DNA from: Pseudomonadota bacterium
Lineage (GTDB): Bacteria > Pseudomonadota > Alphaproteobacteria > Rhizobiales > Rhizobiaceae
Direction of reading: 5' to 3'
DNA length: 13,659 nucleotides
Assembly (NCBI GenBank): GCA_003242525.1
Contig: QGUU01000023.1
Location: 1 to 13,659 of the forward strand
Numbering within the stretch: the stretch's first letter is position 1; every line of letters starts with the position of its first letter. The notes beneath the pieces are model-generated. The model ran no database searches, was not told the DNA's origin, and saw only the letters and a program-made list of their open reading frames with translations. Positions 1 to 7,709 of this stretch are shown here, in pieces. The translations under genes were made by a program, and so were the position numbers.

Positions 1-1
1 C

Positions 2-223
2 GTCAAGGTGGCTGGCAAGGGCGACATGCGGGTCGAGGCGCTGCGGCTTGCGAATGCGTTTCGTGCCAATGTCATAGACGCCAACACCGAGCATTTCATC
101 TTCGAGATCACCGGGCGGGTTTCAAAGATCGAGCAGTTCATTGCCATCATGAAGCCGCTGGGCCTGGTCGAGATCTGCCGCACTGGCGTGGCCGCCATGA
201 ACCGGGGGCCCGACGGCATGTAG
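2..223 (+). CDS. ilvH: Acetolactate synthase small (regulatory) subunit, C-terminal part
   Basis: This is the last 74 codons of a gene that starts before the window. The reading frame is open from base 2, so the in-frame GTG at base 8 is not a real start. The residues VEALRLANAFRANVIDA, then FEITG and KIEQFIAIMKPLGLVEICRTG, match the C-terminal domain of IlvH, the regulatory subunit of acetolactate synthase (acetohydroxyacid synthase). That family carries an N-terminal ACT domain, not visible here, which binds valine for feedback inhibition. The small subunit activates the catalytic subunit IlvI/IlvB in the first common step of valine, leucine and isoleucine synthesis in the cytoplasm. The ending (AAMNRGPDGM) is at the family's usual C-terminus, so the gene looks intact at this end. 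The catalytic-subunit gene would be expected upstream, outside the window. Confidence 0.93.
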   Translation, partial: VKVAGKGDMRVEALRLANAFRANVIDANTEHFIFEITGRVSKIEQFIAIMKPLGLVEICRTGVAAMNRGPDGM

Positions 224-230
224 GCCGAGC

Positions 231-252
231 GCCAGCCGATATTCGGCATGGC
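231..252 (+). terminator. Weak hairpin after ilvH
   Basis: Eight bases after the ilvH stop, GCCAGCCGA (231-239) can pair with TCGGC and TGGC (243-247 and 249-252) around a 3-base loop, with one bulged A. No run of T follows, so it is not a canonical intrinsic terminator. Its place directly after the stop fits transcript end protection or attenuation. The rest of the 199-bp gap before the next gene shows no open frame I would trust. Confidence 0.3.
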
Positions 253-389
253 AGTCATTCCCCCTGGTCAAACAGTAAACAGCAAAAGCGGCGCCCTTCC
301 GGAACGACCTGTCAAAAAGCGGCCGCCGCCATGCCCTGGCCCAAGCTTCGGTATTCGGATGGCAATACAAATGCGGTCCCGCCATGTTA

Positions 390-410
390 TAGGTCAATAT
401 AGCTGACCTA
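390..410. promoter_or_regulatory. Inverted repeat upstream of the exporter gene, candidate operator
   Basis: TAGGTCA (390-396) and TGACCTA (404-410) form a perfect 7-bp inverted repeat with a 7-bp AT-rich spacer. The arm centres are 14 bp apart. The dyad ends 12 bp before the ATG of the LysE-type exporter. The spacing and AT-rich centre resemble binding sites of dimeric helix-turn-helix regulators. The regulator cannot be named from the sequence, and no regulator gene lies nearby. In the transcript the arms could also form a stem close to the start codon. Confidence 0.42.
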
Positions 411-422
411 ATTGATGTGGCC

Positions 423-1019
423 ATGTCCCTTGACGTCTTCCTTGCGCTGATGGGCTATGCGTTCGTGACCTCTATCACGCCTGGTCCGAACAATCTGATG
501 CTGCTGGCGTCCGGCGTGAATTTCGGCTTTTCCCGCTCCATTCCGCATATGCTCGGTATCGGTATCGGGTTCGTCGTGCTGCTTCTTGCCGTAGGGTTCG
601 GCCTGGGGGCCATCCTGACTGCTTTTCCTGCGCTTCACACAGCACTGAAGGTTGCCGGCGGGGCCTATCTTCTCTATCTCGCCTGGCGAATTGCCGCCAC
701 GAGGTCCATCGCAACCAAGTCGGGGGAAAGTTCGCGGCCGCTTTCCTTCCTGGATGCTGCCGCCTTTCAGTGGGTCAATCCAAAGGCGTGGGTAATGGCT
801 GTAACCGCGATGGCAGTCTATGCCGACACGCAACAGCCTTTTCTGTCCGTATTGGCCATTGCCATCGTTTTCGGCGTAGTGAACCTGCCATGCGTTTCCC
901 TATGGGCCGGCTTTGGGACGGCACTGCGCGGTTTTCTCTCGAACCCCGTGCGGCTCAAATGGTTCAACATGGCCATGGGTGCCCTGCTCGTGGCAACCCT
1001 TTGGCCGATGCTGCGCTAA
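423..1019 (+). CDS. LysE/RhtB-family amino-acid exporter
   Basis: The product is a predicted 198-residue inner-membrane protein of the LysE/RhtB translocator family, whose members export amino acids or their derivatives. The family's N-terminal signature SITPGPNNLMLL is at residues 17-28. It is followed by hydrophobic segments around 40-60, 68-85, 116-133, 142-165 and 180-196, and the conserved FQWVNPKAW stretch near 115. The length matches the usual 200-210 residues. I chose ATG 423 because the signature then sits where it does in family members; GTG 417 is a possible alternative that adds two residues. Neither has a clear Shine-Dalgarno sequence. The substrate cannot be read from the sequence. 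Its position after ilvH could suggest branched-chain amino-acid overflow, but this is only inference. The dyad at 390-410 probably regulates it. Confidence 0.88.
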   Translation: MSLDVFLALMGYAFVTSITPGPNNLMLLASGVNFGFSRSIPHMLGIGIGFVVLLLAVGFGLGAILTAFPALHTALKVAGGAYLLYLAWRIAATRSIATKSGESSRPLSFLDAAAFQWVNPKAWVMAVTAMAVYADTQQPFLSVLAIAIVFGVVNLPCVSLWAGFGTALRGFLSNPVRLKWFNMAMGALLVATLWPMLR

Positions 1020-1064
1020 TGGCTGGCGCTTGAACAAGCAGGGCCTCCCCTCTACCGTTGGCCC

Positions 1065-1670
1065 ATGTCAAGCGATCATGACCACGACAACGAACTCGAT
1101 CCCATGGCGGCGCGGGTACGCGCCCTCGAAACTATACTGACGCAAAAGGGCCTGATCGACCCTGCGGCAATCGATGTCATCGTCGACACATATGAGACGA
1201 AGGTTGGCCCGCGCAACGGTGCGAAGGTGGTGGCCAAGGCATGGAGCGATCCTTCCTTCGCCGACTGGCTGAGGCGTGACGCGACGGCAGCAATTGCCTC
1301 GTTGGGCTTCACGGGCCGGCAGGGTGAGCACATGCGGGCCGTGTTCAACACGCCCGATACCCACAATCTGGTCGTCTGCACGCTGTGCTCCTGCTACCCG
1401 TGGTCCGTGCTCGGACTGCCGCCGGTCTGGTACAAGGCGCCGCCATATCGGAGTCGAGCCGTGATCGACCCGCGCGGCGTGCTGGAGGAATTCGGGCTGA
1501 CACTACCGGCCGAGACGAAAATCCGCGTCTGGGATTCCACGGCCGAACTGCGTTACCTCGTCGTACCGATGCGGCCGCTCGGTAGCGAAGGCCTGTCGGA
1601 GGAAGCGCTGGCGGATCTCGTGACGCGCGATTCCATGATTGGCACGGGCCTCGCGAGGGAACCTGCGTGA
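1065..1670 (+). CDS. nthA: Nitrile hydratase alpha subunit, cobalt type
   Basis: The product is 201 residues, the usual length. Together with the beta subunit it hydrates nitriles to amides in the cytoplasm. The metal-binding claw [10 protein letters not shown] is at residues 104-113, with ligands C105, C108 and C110. In this family two of these cysteines are oxidised to sulfenic and sulfinic acid. Threonine in CTLCSC marks cobalt (non-corrin) enzymes, whereas iron enzymes have CSLCSC. The N-terminus ([12 protein letters not shown]) is the shortened His/Asp-rich leader often seen in alpha subunits, which supports ATG 1065 over the internal ATG at 1104. Downstream [21 protein letters not shown] and RDSMIG are family-typical. 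The gene follows the exporter by 45 bp and overlaps the beta gene by 4 bp (GTGA), indicating translational coupling. Preferred substrates cannot be deduced. Confidence 0.95.
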   Translation: MSSDHDHDNELDPMAARVRALETILTQKGLIDPAAIDVIVDTYETKVGPRNGAKVVAKAWSDPSFADWLRRDATAAIASLGFTGRQGEHMRAVFNTPDTHNLVVCTLCSCYPWSVLGLPPVWYKAPPYRSRAVIDPRGVLEEFGLTLPAETKIRVWDSTAELRYLVVPMRPLGSEGLSEEALADLVTRDSMIGTGLAREPA

Positions 1671-2326
1671 ACGGACCGCAGGATCTTGGCGGGCAAATGG
1701 GGTTCGGGCCGATCGCGCCGGAGCCGAATGAACCGTATTTTCATGCGGAATGGGAAAAACGCGCGTTGGGCGTGACGCTATGTGCCGGCGCGCTCGGTGC
1801 CTGGAACATAGATGAGAGCCGGCATGCGAGGGAATCGCTTCATCCGGCGATTTATTACTCCGCCAGCTACTACGAGATTTGGATCCGGGCGCTGGAGGTG
1901 CTGCTGAAGCGGCATGGATTTATCAGCGATGCCGATCTCGCGGCGGGCAAGGCGGTGGACTCTTCCGTAACGCCGAAAGGAGTGTTGCGAGCGGCCGAGG
2001 TGCCGGCTGTGCTGGCAAAGGGCGGCCCCTGTGACCGCCCCGTTTCGAGCGGCCCGCTTTTCAAGGCTGGCGATCTTGTGAAAACGACAAATTTTCACCC
2101 GGTCGGCCATACACGCCTGCCGCGCTATGTTCGCGGGCGGCTTGGCCGTGTCGAAACGGTGCAGGGCAGCTTCGTCTTTCCGGATACCAACGCCCATCAT
2201 CTCGGCGAGAACCCGCAATGGGTCTACACGGTGGTATTCGATGCCGCGGAAATCTGGGGGGAGGGGGCGGACCCTACGCTTACCGTCTCCGTCGACGCCT
2301 GGGAGAGCTACCTTGAGCGGGCGTGA
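1667..2326 (+). CDS. nthB: Nitrile hydratase beta subunit
   Basis: The 219-residue product is the partner of the alpha subunit. The start is GTG 1667, overlapping the nthA stop by 4 bp, and the opening [15 protein letters not shown] is the standard N-terminus of beta subunits. R52, Y68 and W72 fall at the positions discussed as active-site or substrate-pocket residues in characterised cobalt enzymes. R156, in [10 protein letters not shown], corresponds to the second conserved arginine that contacts the oxidised cysteines. The C-terminal SH3-like domain (about 130-219) contains the motifs [17 protein letters not shown] and [14 protein letters not shown]. Residue 51 is serine; I recall phenylalanine at that pocket position in a well-studied cobalt enzyme, so substrate range may differ. 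The activator gene starts inside its 3' end. Confidence 0.95.
   Translation: MNGPQDLGGQMGFGPIAPEPNEPYFHAEWEKRALGVTLCAGALGAWNIDESRHARESLHPAIYYSASYYEIWIRALEVLLKRHGFISDADLAAGKAVDSSVTPKGVLRAAEVPAVLAKGGPCDRPVSSGPLFKAGDLVKTTNFHPVGHTRLPRYVRGRLGRVETVQGSFVFPDTNAHHLGENPQWVYTVVFDAAEIWGEGADPTLTVSVDAWESYLERA
2301..2307 (+). promoter_or_regulatory. Ribosome-binding site that fixes the TTG start of the activator gene
   Basis: GGGAGAG lies inside the nthB coding sequence, 5 bases before the TTG at 2313. No ATG or GTG occurs in the activator's frame between here and the conserved part of that protein. This site therefore supports the TTG as the true start. Confidence 0.5.
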
Positions 2327-2723
2327 CGGCGAAAGTGTAAAGGAGCGAGCCGCCGCCCAGGCCGGGTTGCCGCCCGGCCTGGACGAACCAGCATTCGCCG
2401 AGCCGTGGCAGGCGCAGGCCTTTGCGCTGACCGTCGCGCTTCACGACAAGGGTCTGTTCTCCTGGAGCGAGTGGGCGAACGCGCTTTCCCTCGAGGTCAA
2501 GCGGCCCGAGGCAGCACCGGACGGTGGAGACTATTACGAGCACTGGCTTGCGGCGCTGGAGAAGCTGCTGGCTGTAAAGGGCGTTGCCATGCCGGAGGCT
2601 GTCGAGGCGCTTGCCGCGGCCTGGCAACGGGCGGCACGCGCAACGCCGCATGGGCAGCCGATCCTTCTGGAGAACGATCCGGAGGGCAACCCGGCAAAGG
2701 AATCCATGCAGGGAAACTCCTGA
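2313..2723 (+). CDS. Nitrile hydratase activator / accessory protein
   Basis: The predicted 136-residue product resembles the P14K/NhlE class of accessory proteins, which for cobalt enzymes help load cobalt into the alpha subunit by a subunit-swapping mechanism (established for the family). I use the TTG at 2313. It overlaps nthB by 14 bp and has GGGAGAG 5 bases upstream. The frame is open further upstream, but that part is antiparallel or out-of-frame nthB sequence. The stretch WQAQAFALTVALHDKG (about 30-45) and DYYEHWLAALEKLLAVKG (about 72-89) are recognisable relatives of [17 protein letters not shown] and [18 protein letters not shown] in the beta subunit, as expected for this family. It is the last gene of the operon; no amidase or cobalt-transporter gene follows. 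Confidence 0.88.
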   Translation: MSGRDGESVKERAAAQAGLPPGLDEPAFAEPWQAQAFALTVALHDKGLFSWSEWANALSLEVKRPEAAPDGGDYYEHWLAALEKLLAVKGVAMPEAVEALAAAWQRAARATPHGQPILLENDPEGNPAKESMQGNS

Positions 2724-2783
2724 CCGCCTCCGAATTGTCGCGGAAGGCTGGCGGCCCGGTACACTGACCGCCCGCCGTCGCCA

Positions 2784-2811
2784 TTGACAGTTTCGGATGC
2801 CTCTGTATTGT
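2784..2811 (+). promoter_or_regulatory. Candidate sigma-70-type promoter for the helicase gene
   Basis: TTGACA (2784-2789) is a perfect -35 box. It is followed after 16 bp by TATTGT (2806-2811), which matches TATAAT at 4 of 6 positions. Transcription would begin near 2818, about 65 bases before the chosen ATG. This also argues against reading the helicase from the TTG at 2784, since that codon would be the -35 box. Confidence 0.5.
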
Positions 2812-2882
2812 TCTCTTTATGTTCCGGTTTCCGCAGGCCGCGCGGCCTTGTCTTTGACCAACGAATCCTGTCTGTCGCCTCC

Positions 2883-4010
2883 ATGGAATTTTCTCCCCAA
2901 CAGGATGCGGCGCTCAAGGCCGTCGACCGCTGGCTGAAGGCAGGCCGGCCGCAGGTGTTCCGCCTGTTCGGCTATGCCGGCACGGGCAAGACCACGCTGG
3001 CCCGGTACTTTGCCGAGCATGTGGATGGTCAGGTCCAGTTCGCGGCATTCACGGGCAAGGCGGCGCAGGTCCTGCGCTCGAAAGGCGCAGTCAACGCCCG
3101 AACCATCCACTCGCTGATTTACCGGCCGCGCGGCGAGGAAGAGGTCGAGGACGAGGCGACGGGCAAGACCTCGGTCAGCCCCACCTTCTCGCTGAATCGG
3201 CAAAGCCCCATTGCGCGGGCGCGGCTTGTCGTCATCGACGAATGCTCCATGGTGGACGAGCAGCTCGGCCGCGACCTGATGAGCTTCGGCACGCCAATCC
3301 TGGTGCTGGGCGACCCTGCGCAGTTGCCCCCGATTTCCGGCGGCGGTTTTTTCACCGAACACGAGCCGGACTATCTGTTGACCGAAATCCATCGACAGGC
3401 ACGCGACAATCCGATCATCCGCCTCGCGCTCGACGTACGCGAGGGGCGCGAATTCGCGCACGGGGATTACGGTGCTGCAAGGGTGATCGGCCGGGAGGAG
3501 GTGACGCAGGAACTGGTTTTGAAGGCCGACCAGGTGCTGGTTGGCACCAATCGCACACGCCGCCGCTATAACCAGCGCCTGCGTGAACTCAAGGGGTTCA
3601 CGGCTTCCTATCCGCAGGCCGGCGACAAGCTGGTGTGCCTGCGCAACGACCCCAGCAAGGGGCTGCTCAACGGCTCGTTGTGGAAGGTGATGACCTCGTC
3701 CCGGGAGACCGTGAAGCCTGGCATCAACCTGCTTGTCGCCCCGGAAGAGGACGATCCGGACCGCGGTGTCGCCAAGATCAAGGTGCTGAAGGCCGCCTTT
3801 GAGAATCCGGACGAGGAGATCTCATGGCAGCAGAAGAAGCGCTTTGATGATTTCGATTACGGCTACGCCCTTACGGTCCACAAGGCGCAGGGCTCCCAGT
3901 GGAACGACGTCGTGCTGTTCGACGAGAGCTATGCCTTCAAGGAAACGCGCCAGCGCTGGCTCTACACGGCCATAACGCGCGCCGCAGAACGGCTGACGGT
4001 GGTCCGGTAG
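2883..4010 (+). CDS. Small Dda/RecD-like superfamily 1 DNA helicase
   Basis: The product is a predicted 375-residue cytoplasmic ATPase. It has Walker A GYAGTGKTT (residues 30-38), Walker B VIDECSMVD (D119-E120), motif III-like GDPAQLPPISGGGFF (from 143), a TVHKAQGSQW motif (from 331, UvrD_C_2-type domain) and YTAITRAAERL (from 361) with the arginine of motif VI. This set defines SF1B helicases such as RecD, TraA and T4 Dda, which unwind DNA 5' to 3'. At 375 residues it lacks the long N-terminal domains of RecD2 and is close to Dda in size. ATG 2883 is chosen because the helicase core begins at once with EFSPQQDAAL and because the -35 box lies further upstream. A role in replication or recombination repair is likely, but the precise pathway is unknown. 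It runs towards erpA with 6 bp between stops. Confidence 0.9.
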   Translation: MEFSPQQDAALKAVDRWLKAGRPQVFRLFGYAGTGKTTLARYFAEHVDGQVQFAAFTGKAAQVLRSKGAVNARTIHSLIYRPRGEEEVEDEATGKTSVSPTFSLNRQSPIARARLVVIDECSMVDEQLGRDLMSFGTPILVLGDPAQLPPISGGGFFTEHEPDYLLTEIHRQARDNPIIRLALDVREGREFAHGDYGAARVIGREEVTQELVLKADQVLVGTNRTRRRYNQRLRELKGFTASYPQAGDKLVCLRNDPSKGLLNGSLWKVMTSSRETVKPGINLLVAPEEDDPDRGVAKIKVLKAAFENPDEEISWQQKKRFDDFDYGYALTVHKAQGSQWNDVVLFDESYAFKETRQRWLYTAITRAAERLTVVR

Positions 4011-4016
4011 GGCTTT

Positions 4017-4364
4017 TCAGATCGAGAAGCTGGTGCCGCAGCCGCAGGAGGCGACTGCATTCGGATTCCTGACCTGGAAGGACTGGCCCATCAAATCATC
4101 CACGAAGTCGATCACCGAGCCGCCCATATAGACAAGCGAGAGATCGTCGATGAGCACGGTGGCGCCATCCTTTTCGATGGCCACGTCTCCTTCGGCGGGG
4201 CCTTCTACCAGGTCGAACTTATAGGAGAAGCCCGAACAACCCCCGCCCTCAACGGCCACGCGCAACGCCTTCTTGCCCGGCTCGGTCGAGAGAATCTTGG
4301 CGATCCGCTTAGCCGCAGCTTCGGTCACTTCAACTTTCATATCGGTCTTGGCGTCGGCACCCAT
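4017..4364 (-). CDS. erpA: A-type iron-sulfur cluster insertion protein
   Basis: The product is 115 residues and belongs to the IscA/ErpA/SufA family, which carries iron-sulfur clusters and passes them to target enzymes in the cytoplasm. The three invariant cysteines are present: C43 in [11 protein letters not shown], and C107 and C109 in [10 protein letters not shown] at the C-terminus. The central [17 protein letters not shown] stretch is typical. The start is taken as the ATG whose complement is at 4362-4364, preceded by AAGGTG about 6 bases upstream. A shorter start at the next methionine (MKVEVTE, 4338-4340) is possible, and a longer frame reaching 4418 has no support. The symbol erpA follows common use for the alphaproteobacterial protein encoded beside dgt; iscA is the main alternative. 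It is divergent from the dNTPase gene with 80 bp between starts. Confidence 0.9.
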   Translation of the reverse strand: MGADAKTDMKVEVTEAAAKRIAKILSTEPGKKALRVAVEGGGCSGFSYKFDLVEGPAEGDVAIEKDGATVLIDDLSLVYMGGSVIDFVDDLMGQSFQVRNPNAVASCGCGTSFSI

Positions 4365-4444
4365 GGCGTTCACCTTGCTTTGCGCACACCATGATAGGTA
4401 TGAAGCGACGGCGGCCAAGTCAACGGCCCGGGAATCGGTGGTTC

Positions 4445-5677
4445 ATGATCGGAGAAGGTCTGGCAGCGGCGAGGCTTGGCGAGATCGGCTTCGGCTATCG
4501 GCCTCGAGCACCCTATGCCTGCGATCCGGCGCGATCCCGCGGCCGGTTGTGGAAGGAGCCGGAAAGCCCGACCCGCACGCCGTTCCAGCGCGATCGCGAC
4601 CGCATAATCCATTCAACCGCCTTTCGCCGCCTGAAGCACAAGACGCAGGTGTTCATCGCGCATGAGGCCGACCATTACCGCACGCGACTCACCCACACGA
4701 TCGAGGTCGCTCAGATCGCTCGGGCGCTGGCGCGTGCACTGAGGGCTGACGAGGACCTCGCAGAAGCAATCGCGCTGGTGCATGATTTCGGCCATACTCC
4801 GTTCGGGCACACGGGTGAGGACGCGCTGAACGAGAAGATGGCCGCGTGGGGCGGCTTCGACCACAACGCGCAATCGCTGCGCGTGGTGACACGCCTGGAA
4901 AGCCGATATGCCGAGTTCGACGGCCTCAACCTGACATGGGAAACGCTGGAAGGGCTGGTCAAGCACAATGGGCCGTTGACGGATGCAAATGGCCAGGGCC
5001 TGTCCGGGCCGCTGCCCAGGTCAATCCGGGACTACAATGAACTGCAAGACCTTGAACTGTCCTCCTTCGCCAGCATCGAGGCGCAATGCGCGGCGATCGC
5101 CGATGACATCGCCTATGATACGCACGACATAGATGACGGGCTGCGCTCCGGTTTGCTGACGCTCCACATGCTGGACGAGGTTTCCCTGTCAGGCAGCATT
5201 TTGCGAGAGGTGAAGCGGCGCTATCCTGCTTTGGATGGGATGCGCACCGGGCACGAACTGATGCGGCGCCAGATCACGCTCATGGTGGAGGATGTGATTT
5301 GCGCCTCGCAGGACCGGCTTCAGCGACTGCGCCCGCAAAGCCCCGACGACGTGCGGCATGCGGGCGAGACCATCGTCGCCTTTTCAGCCGAGATGGCCGC
5401 CAGCGAGAAGGAACTGAAAACCTTTCTGTACGGCCATCTCTACCGTCATCCGGAAGTGATGCGCATTCGTGCCGATGCCGAACGAGTCGTGAAGGACCTG
5501 TTCGATGCCTATTACGCCGATCCGCGTACCATGCCTGAGGGGTGGCGCGAGGGGCTCGACCACGCGGACGAGAGAATCAAGGCCCGCTCCGTTGCCGACT
5601 TCCTCGCAGGCATGACCGATACCTACGCGCTCAAGGAGCATAGACGCCTGTTTGACCGGACGCCGGATTTGAGTTAG
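4445..5677 (+). CDS. dgt: dNTP triphosphohydrolase (dGTPase-like, HD superfamily)
   Basis: The product is a predicted 410-residue soluble enzyme that cleaves deoxynucleoside triphosphates, classically dGTP, to the nucleoside and triphosphate. The metal-binding HD signature is complete: H84 in [13 protein letters not shown]113-D114 in [12 protein letters not shown], and an aspartate near 220-221 in [11 protein letters not shown]. The family hallmark [24 protein letters not shown] lies at about residues 46-69, summarised here by [11 protein letters not shown]. The length agrees with the shorter, non-enterobacterial dGTPase-like class. I chose ATG 4445 since the conserved region then starts with the usual short leader. 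ATG 4391 would add 18 basic residues and leave only 26 bp between divergent starts. No strong Shine-Dalgarno sequence is visible. Likely role: balancing dNTP pools; in vivo substrates are not determined by sequence. Confidence 0.9.
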   Translation: MIGEGLAAARLGEIGFGYRPRAPYACDPARSRGRLWKEPESPTRTPFQRDRDRIIHSTAFRRLKHKTQVFIAHEADHYRTRLTHTIEVAQIARALARALRADEDLAEAIALVHDFGHTPFGHTGEDALNEKMAAWGGFDHNAQSLRVVTRLESRYAEFDGLNLTWETLEGLVKHNGPLTDANGQGLSGPLPRSIRDYNELQDLELSSFASIEAQCAAIADDIAYDTHDIDDGLRSGLLTLHMLDEVSLSGSILREVKRRYPALDGMRTGHELMRRQITLMVEDVICASQDRLQRLRPQSPDDVRHAGETIVAFSAEMAASEKELKTFLYGHLYRHPEVMRIRADAERVVKDLFDAYYADPRTMPEGWREGLDHADERIKARSVADFLAGMTDTYALKEHRRLFDRTPDLS

Positions 5678-5848
5678 CGCTGCAGGGATTTCGGCAGGCC
5701 TTGTCGGCGGCCATCGCCGAGCGCAGCAGGCGAAGGCTTCCGGCTCCCTATGGCACGCCCGGCCAGAAGGGACCCGCCTTTCGCATTGCTTCGCCGGTTG
5801 TTGGGTAGGCCGTCAGTTGCCGTGAGCATTGCAGCCAGAGAACTGAGA

Positions 5849-7606
5849 ATGAACATTTTTGCCGACTTCACGTCGCGGATCAGCAAAGCCGTCGAAAGCC
5901 TTGACCTGAAGGATAAGGAGGGGGGTGCCGTCGACCTGTCCCGCATCGCGGTGGAGCCGCCGCGAGATGCCAGCCACGGAGATCTCGCCACCAATGCGGC
6001 GATGGTGCTGGCCAAGCCTGCAGGCCAGAATCCGCGGGTGCTGGCCGAAAGGATCGCGGACGCATTGAAGGGTGATCCCGATATCGCCTCGGCAGACGTC
6101 GCCGGTCCCGGTTTCGTCAACCTGCGGCTGACGGATGCATTCTGGCAGGCGCATCTTTCTGCCCTGCTTGCGGCTGGAACAGGTTACGGCCGTTCGGAGA
6201 TCGGCGGCGGCCGCAAGGTCAACGTTGAGTATGTTTCCGCCAACCCAACCGGGCCCATGCATGTCGGCCATTGCCGCGGTGCGGTCGTGGGCGACACCCT
6301 GGCCAACCTGCTTGCCTTTGCCGGCTACAAGGTTACCAAGGAATATGTCATCAACGATGCAGGCGCGCAGATCGACGTTTTGGGTCGCTCGGCCTTCCTG
6401 CGCTATCGTGAGGCGCTGGGAGAGGAGATCGGCGAAATTCCGTCTGGCCTCTACCCCGGTGACTATCTTGTGCCTGTTGGCCAGGCGCTGGCTTCAGAGT
6501 TTGGCCGGTCGCTTCTGGAAATGGATGAAGTCGAGGCGCTGGCCATCGTCAAGGACCGCACTGTCGACGCGATGATGGCAATGATCAAGGAGGACCTTGC
6601 GCTCCTCAATGTCCATCATGACGTCTTCTTCTCCGAACGCACCCTTCATGCCGACAATGCCCGCGCGATCCGTTCGGCCATCGCCGACCTGACGCTCAAG
6701 GGGCACATCTACAAGGGCAAGCTGCCGCCGCCCAAGGGCGAGAAGCCCGACGACTGGGAGGATCGGGAGCAGACGCTGTTCCGCTCCACCGCGGTTGGCG
6801 ACGACATGGACCGGCCCCTGGTGAAATCGGACGGTTCCTACACCTATTTCGCCGCCGACGTCGCCTATCTGAAGGACAAGGTGAGCCGAGGGTTCGACGA
6901 ACTGATCTATGTGCTGGGCGCCGACCATGGCGGATACGTCAAGCGGCTGGAGGCACTGGCCAAGGCCGTGACGGATGGCCGCGTCAGACTGACCGTGCTT
7001 CTGTGCCAGCTGGTGAAACTGTTCCGGAACGGCGAGCCAGTGCGTATGTCGAAACGTGCCGGGGATTTCATCACGCTGCGTGAAGTGGTGGAGGAAGTGG
7101 GGCGGGACCCGGTCCGCTTCATGATGCTCTACCGCAAGAGCGACGCGCCTCTCGATTTCGACTTTGCCAAGGTTACGGAGCAGTCGAAGGACAATCCTGT
7201 CTTCTATGTGCAATACGCTTCGGCGCGTTGTCATTCCGTGTTCCGCCAAGCTGCTGAGCAATTTCCTGGCGAAAAGTTCGAGCGCGCTGATCTGAGGGCG
7301 GCACTTTCGGGGCTGACCGACGAGGGAGAGGTCGGCCTGATCCGCAAGCTCGCCGAATATCCGCGTCTCGTCGAGCAGGCGGCACTCGCGCACGAGCCGC
7401 ATCGCCTTGCGTTTTATCTCCATGACCTGGCTAGCGCGTTCCATGCGCACTGGAACAGGGGCACGGATAATCCCGACTTACGTTTTGTTAAGGTTAACGA
7501 CCGACAATTGACTTATGCCAGACTGGGTCTGGTGCAGGCTGTTTCGGACGTTCTGACGTCCGGCCTGACGCTGATCGGCGCGGAGGCACCGACCGAGATG
7601 CGTTAG
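5849..7606 (+). CDS. argS: Arginyl-tRNA synthetase
   Basis: The product is a 585-residue class I aminoacyl-tRNA synthetase that attaches arginine to its tRNA. The N-terminal additional domain (about 1-120, including [19 protein letters not shown]) recognises the D-loop of the tRNA. The HIGH motif appears as HVGH at 138-141 within [16 protein letters not shown]. The KMSKS-region motif is MSKRAGDF from residue 400; ArgRS commonly has such a degenerate form. The C-terminal DALR-type anticodon-binding domain follows [12 protein letters not shown]. The ATG at 5849 begins the conserved N-terminus (MNIFADF) and has a weak purine-rich sequence (AGAGAACTGAGA) before it. An in-frame ATG at 5750 would add 33 residues, rich in Arg and Pro, with no family support. 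The gap of 171 bp after dgt contains no other gene I can support. Confidence 0.96.
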   Translation: MNIFADFTSRISKAVESLDLKDKEGGAVDLSRIAVEPPRDASHGDLATNAAMVLAKPAGQNPRVLAERIADALKGDPDIASADVAGPGFVNLRLTDAFWQAHLSALLAAGTGYGRSEIGGGRKVNVEYVSANPTGPMHVGHCRGAVVGDTLANLLAFAGYKVTKEYVINDAGAQIDVLGRSAFLRYREALGEEIGEIPSGLYPGDYLVPVGQALASEFGRSLLEMDEVEALAIVKDRTVDAMMAMIKEDLALLNVHHDVFFSERTLHADNARAIRSAIADLTLKGHIYKGKLPPPKGEKPDDWEDREQTLFRSTAVGDDMDRPLVKSDGSYTYFAADVAYLKDKVSRGFDELIYVLGADHGGYVKRLEALAKAVTDGRVRLTVLLCQLVKLFRNGEPVRMSKRAGDFITLREVVEEVGRDPVRFMMLYRKSDAPLDFDFAKVTEQSKDNPVFYVQYASARCHSVFRQAAEQFPGEKFERADLRAALSGLTDEGEVGLIRKLAEYPRLVEQAALAHEPHRLAFYLHDLASAFHAHWNRGTDNPDLRFVKVNDRQLTYARLGLVQAVSDVLTSGLTLIGAEAPTEMR

Positions 7607-7709
7607 GTTTCGCTAAAGGACCTGCCACCTTTCGCCCACATTGAGCTGGTATAGGCCAACCCTTCGCGACGTCGCTGGCGTGCGGACGAGTACGAGTTCG
7701 GGAACGATA

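Noticed and set aside
122..424. Minus-strand open frame across the end of ilvH and the following gap
   Set aside because: It overlaps ilvH antisense, has no recognisable motif, and is typical of long chance frames in GC-rich DNA.
408..833. Minus-strand open frame opposite the exporter gene
   Set aside because: Composition is Arg/His/Gly-rich without motifs and it lies wholly opposite a clear LysE-family gene.
4391..4423. Possible erpA promoter on the minus strand (TTGACT and TATCAT)
   Set aside because: The two boxes are 21 bp apart, too far for a normal sigma-70 promoter, and no better pair was seen.
5678..5848. Possible small gene or leader between dgt and argS
   Set aside because: The only long frame is the in-frame extension of argS, rich in Arg and Pro, and only short 5-bp hairpins are present.
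6494..7450. 318-codon minus-strand frame opposite argS
   Set aside because: The plus strand carries unmistakable ArgRS motifs; the antisense product shows no domain and is a codon-bias shadow.
7620..7709. In-frame upstream extension of the SPOR protein from 7641
   Set aside because: The start codon there is non-ATG without a ribosome site, and the extra 23 residues lack the acidic character of the rest; ATG 7710 is better placed.
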